From IMG/VR virus record IMGVR_UViG_3300027712_001108, positions 93,924-157,923 of that record: a DNA stretch of 64,000 nt; one strand, 5' to 3'. Below the pieces are notes generated by a model that ran no database searches, was not told the origin of the DNA, and worked only from the letters and a program-made list of their open reading frames with translations. The stretch is from a virus. Position 1 is the stretch's first letter. Each line of letters begins with the position of its first letter. Position numbers and translations under genes: made by a program. Shown in pieces: positions 63,933 through 64,000 of this stretch.

Positions 63933-64000
63933 TTACTTGATGCTGATAAAGGGTGTGGCTTGTCCGGGTACCATTGTGGTAGGCAGCTTGCCGTCCCACT
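63933..64000 (-). CDS. C-terminus of a gene entering from the right edge
   Basis: Only the last 21 codons are visible (WDGKLPTTMVPGQ, then ATPFISIK and stop), with the terminator directly after. The start is beyond the window. No family can be named from this fragment. Confidence 0.6.
   Translation of the reverse strand, partial: WDGKLPTTMVPGQATPFISIK

Noticed and set aside
1-64000. CRISPR array
   Set aside because: No series of short direct repeats separated by uniform spacers is visible; the only repeats found are coding.
1-64000. Insertion sequence, integrase or attachment site
   Set aside because: No transposase or integrase motif, no terminal inverted repeats with target duplications; mobile genes present are homing endonucleases only.

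Overview
This window is a stretch of a lytic, tailed double-stranded DNA phage of the T4-like myovirus supergroup. The evidence is a complete T4 gp43-type family B DNA polymerase, a gp45-like sliding clamp, a DsbA-like late-transcription protein, four tRNA genes with encoded CCA, free-standing HNH and GIY-YIG endonucleases, 4-nt ATGA and TAATG gene overlaps, and NATAAATA boxes resembling T4 late promoters. No integrase, repressor, rRNA or host housekeeping block is visible. The host is probably a Gram-negative pseudomonadote: the phage carries a secreted outer-membrane barrel, DUF1127- and DUF3563-like small proteins, and many sigma70-type promoters. Both edges cut genes (left: an unrecognised CDS; right: a minus-strand CDS).

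Layout. 1-4.4 kb: tRNA-Ser, -Gly, -Leu and -Leu interleaved with two HNH endonucleases and a radical SAM protein. 4.7-7.8 kb: tight operon of a VUT/YhhQ-type transporter, a methyltransferase, a PaaK-like adenylate-forming enzyme and peptidyl-tRNA hydrolase Pth2. 8-13 kb: small proteins, an AAA ATPase, DUF1127/DUF3563 proteins and an outer-membrane barrel. 13-18.7 kb: a metallophosphoesterase split by an HNH endonuclease, RNA-end-repair-type proteins (PNKP-like phosphatase, cyclic-phosphate receiver domain), a second AAA ATPase and a nucleotidyltransferase. 18.7-20.8 kb: SAM synthetase and UV-damage endonuclease. 20.8-21.5 kb: a 680-nt gene-free region rich in hairpins. 21.5-26.2 kb: NAD salvage genes (NadM-Nudix, SLOG protein, NAMPT). 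26.3-27.5 kb: two minus-strand genes, one kinase-like.

28.6-55.8 kb is a long block of probable late/virion-associated proteins. Many begin with a short amphipathic leader ending in a (L/I/F)-x-E-(A/S/N) site, as in T4 capsid-targeting peptides cut by a prohead protease. Within it, ten genes share a repeat I could not assign to a known family, with core 'LGIxWPELxIIxxS' and roughly 27 copies. It is arranged in tandem in four neighbouring proteins (46.2-52.5 kb) and as C-terminal modules in others. This is the strongest candidate for an undescribed system.

55.8-60.4 kb is replication (DsbA-like, DNA polymerase, clamp, MazG-like pyrophosphohydrolase). 60.4-61.4 kb is another leader protein. 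From 61.4 kb to the end a minus-strand early-type cluster carries a HAD phosphatase, a protein with an OB-like C-terminus, small unknowns and an HD (p)ppGpp-hydrolase-like protein. The two strands converge on a shared terminator at 61.4 kb.

The accessory genes suggest a phage that maintains its own translation and RNA (tRNAs, Pth2, RNA-end repair), cofactors (SAM, NAD+) and nucleotide pools, plus a large set of proteins that may be packaged in the capsid. All family assignments were made by reading motifs; no database search was run.
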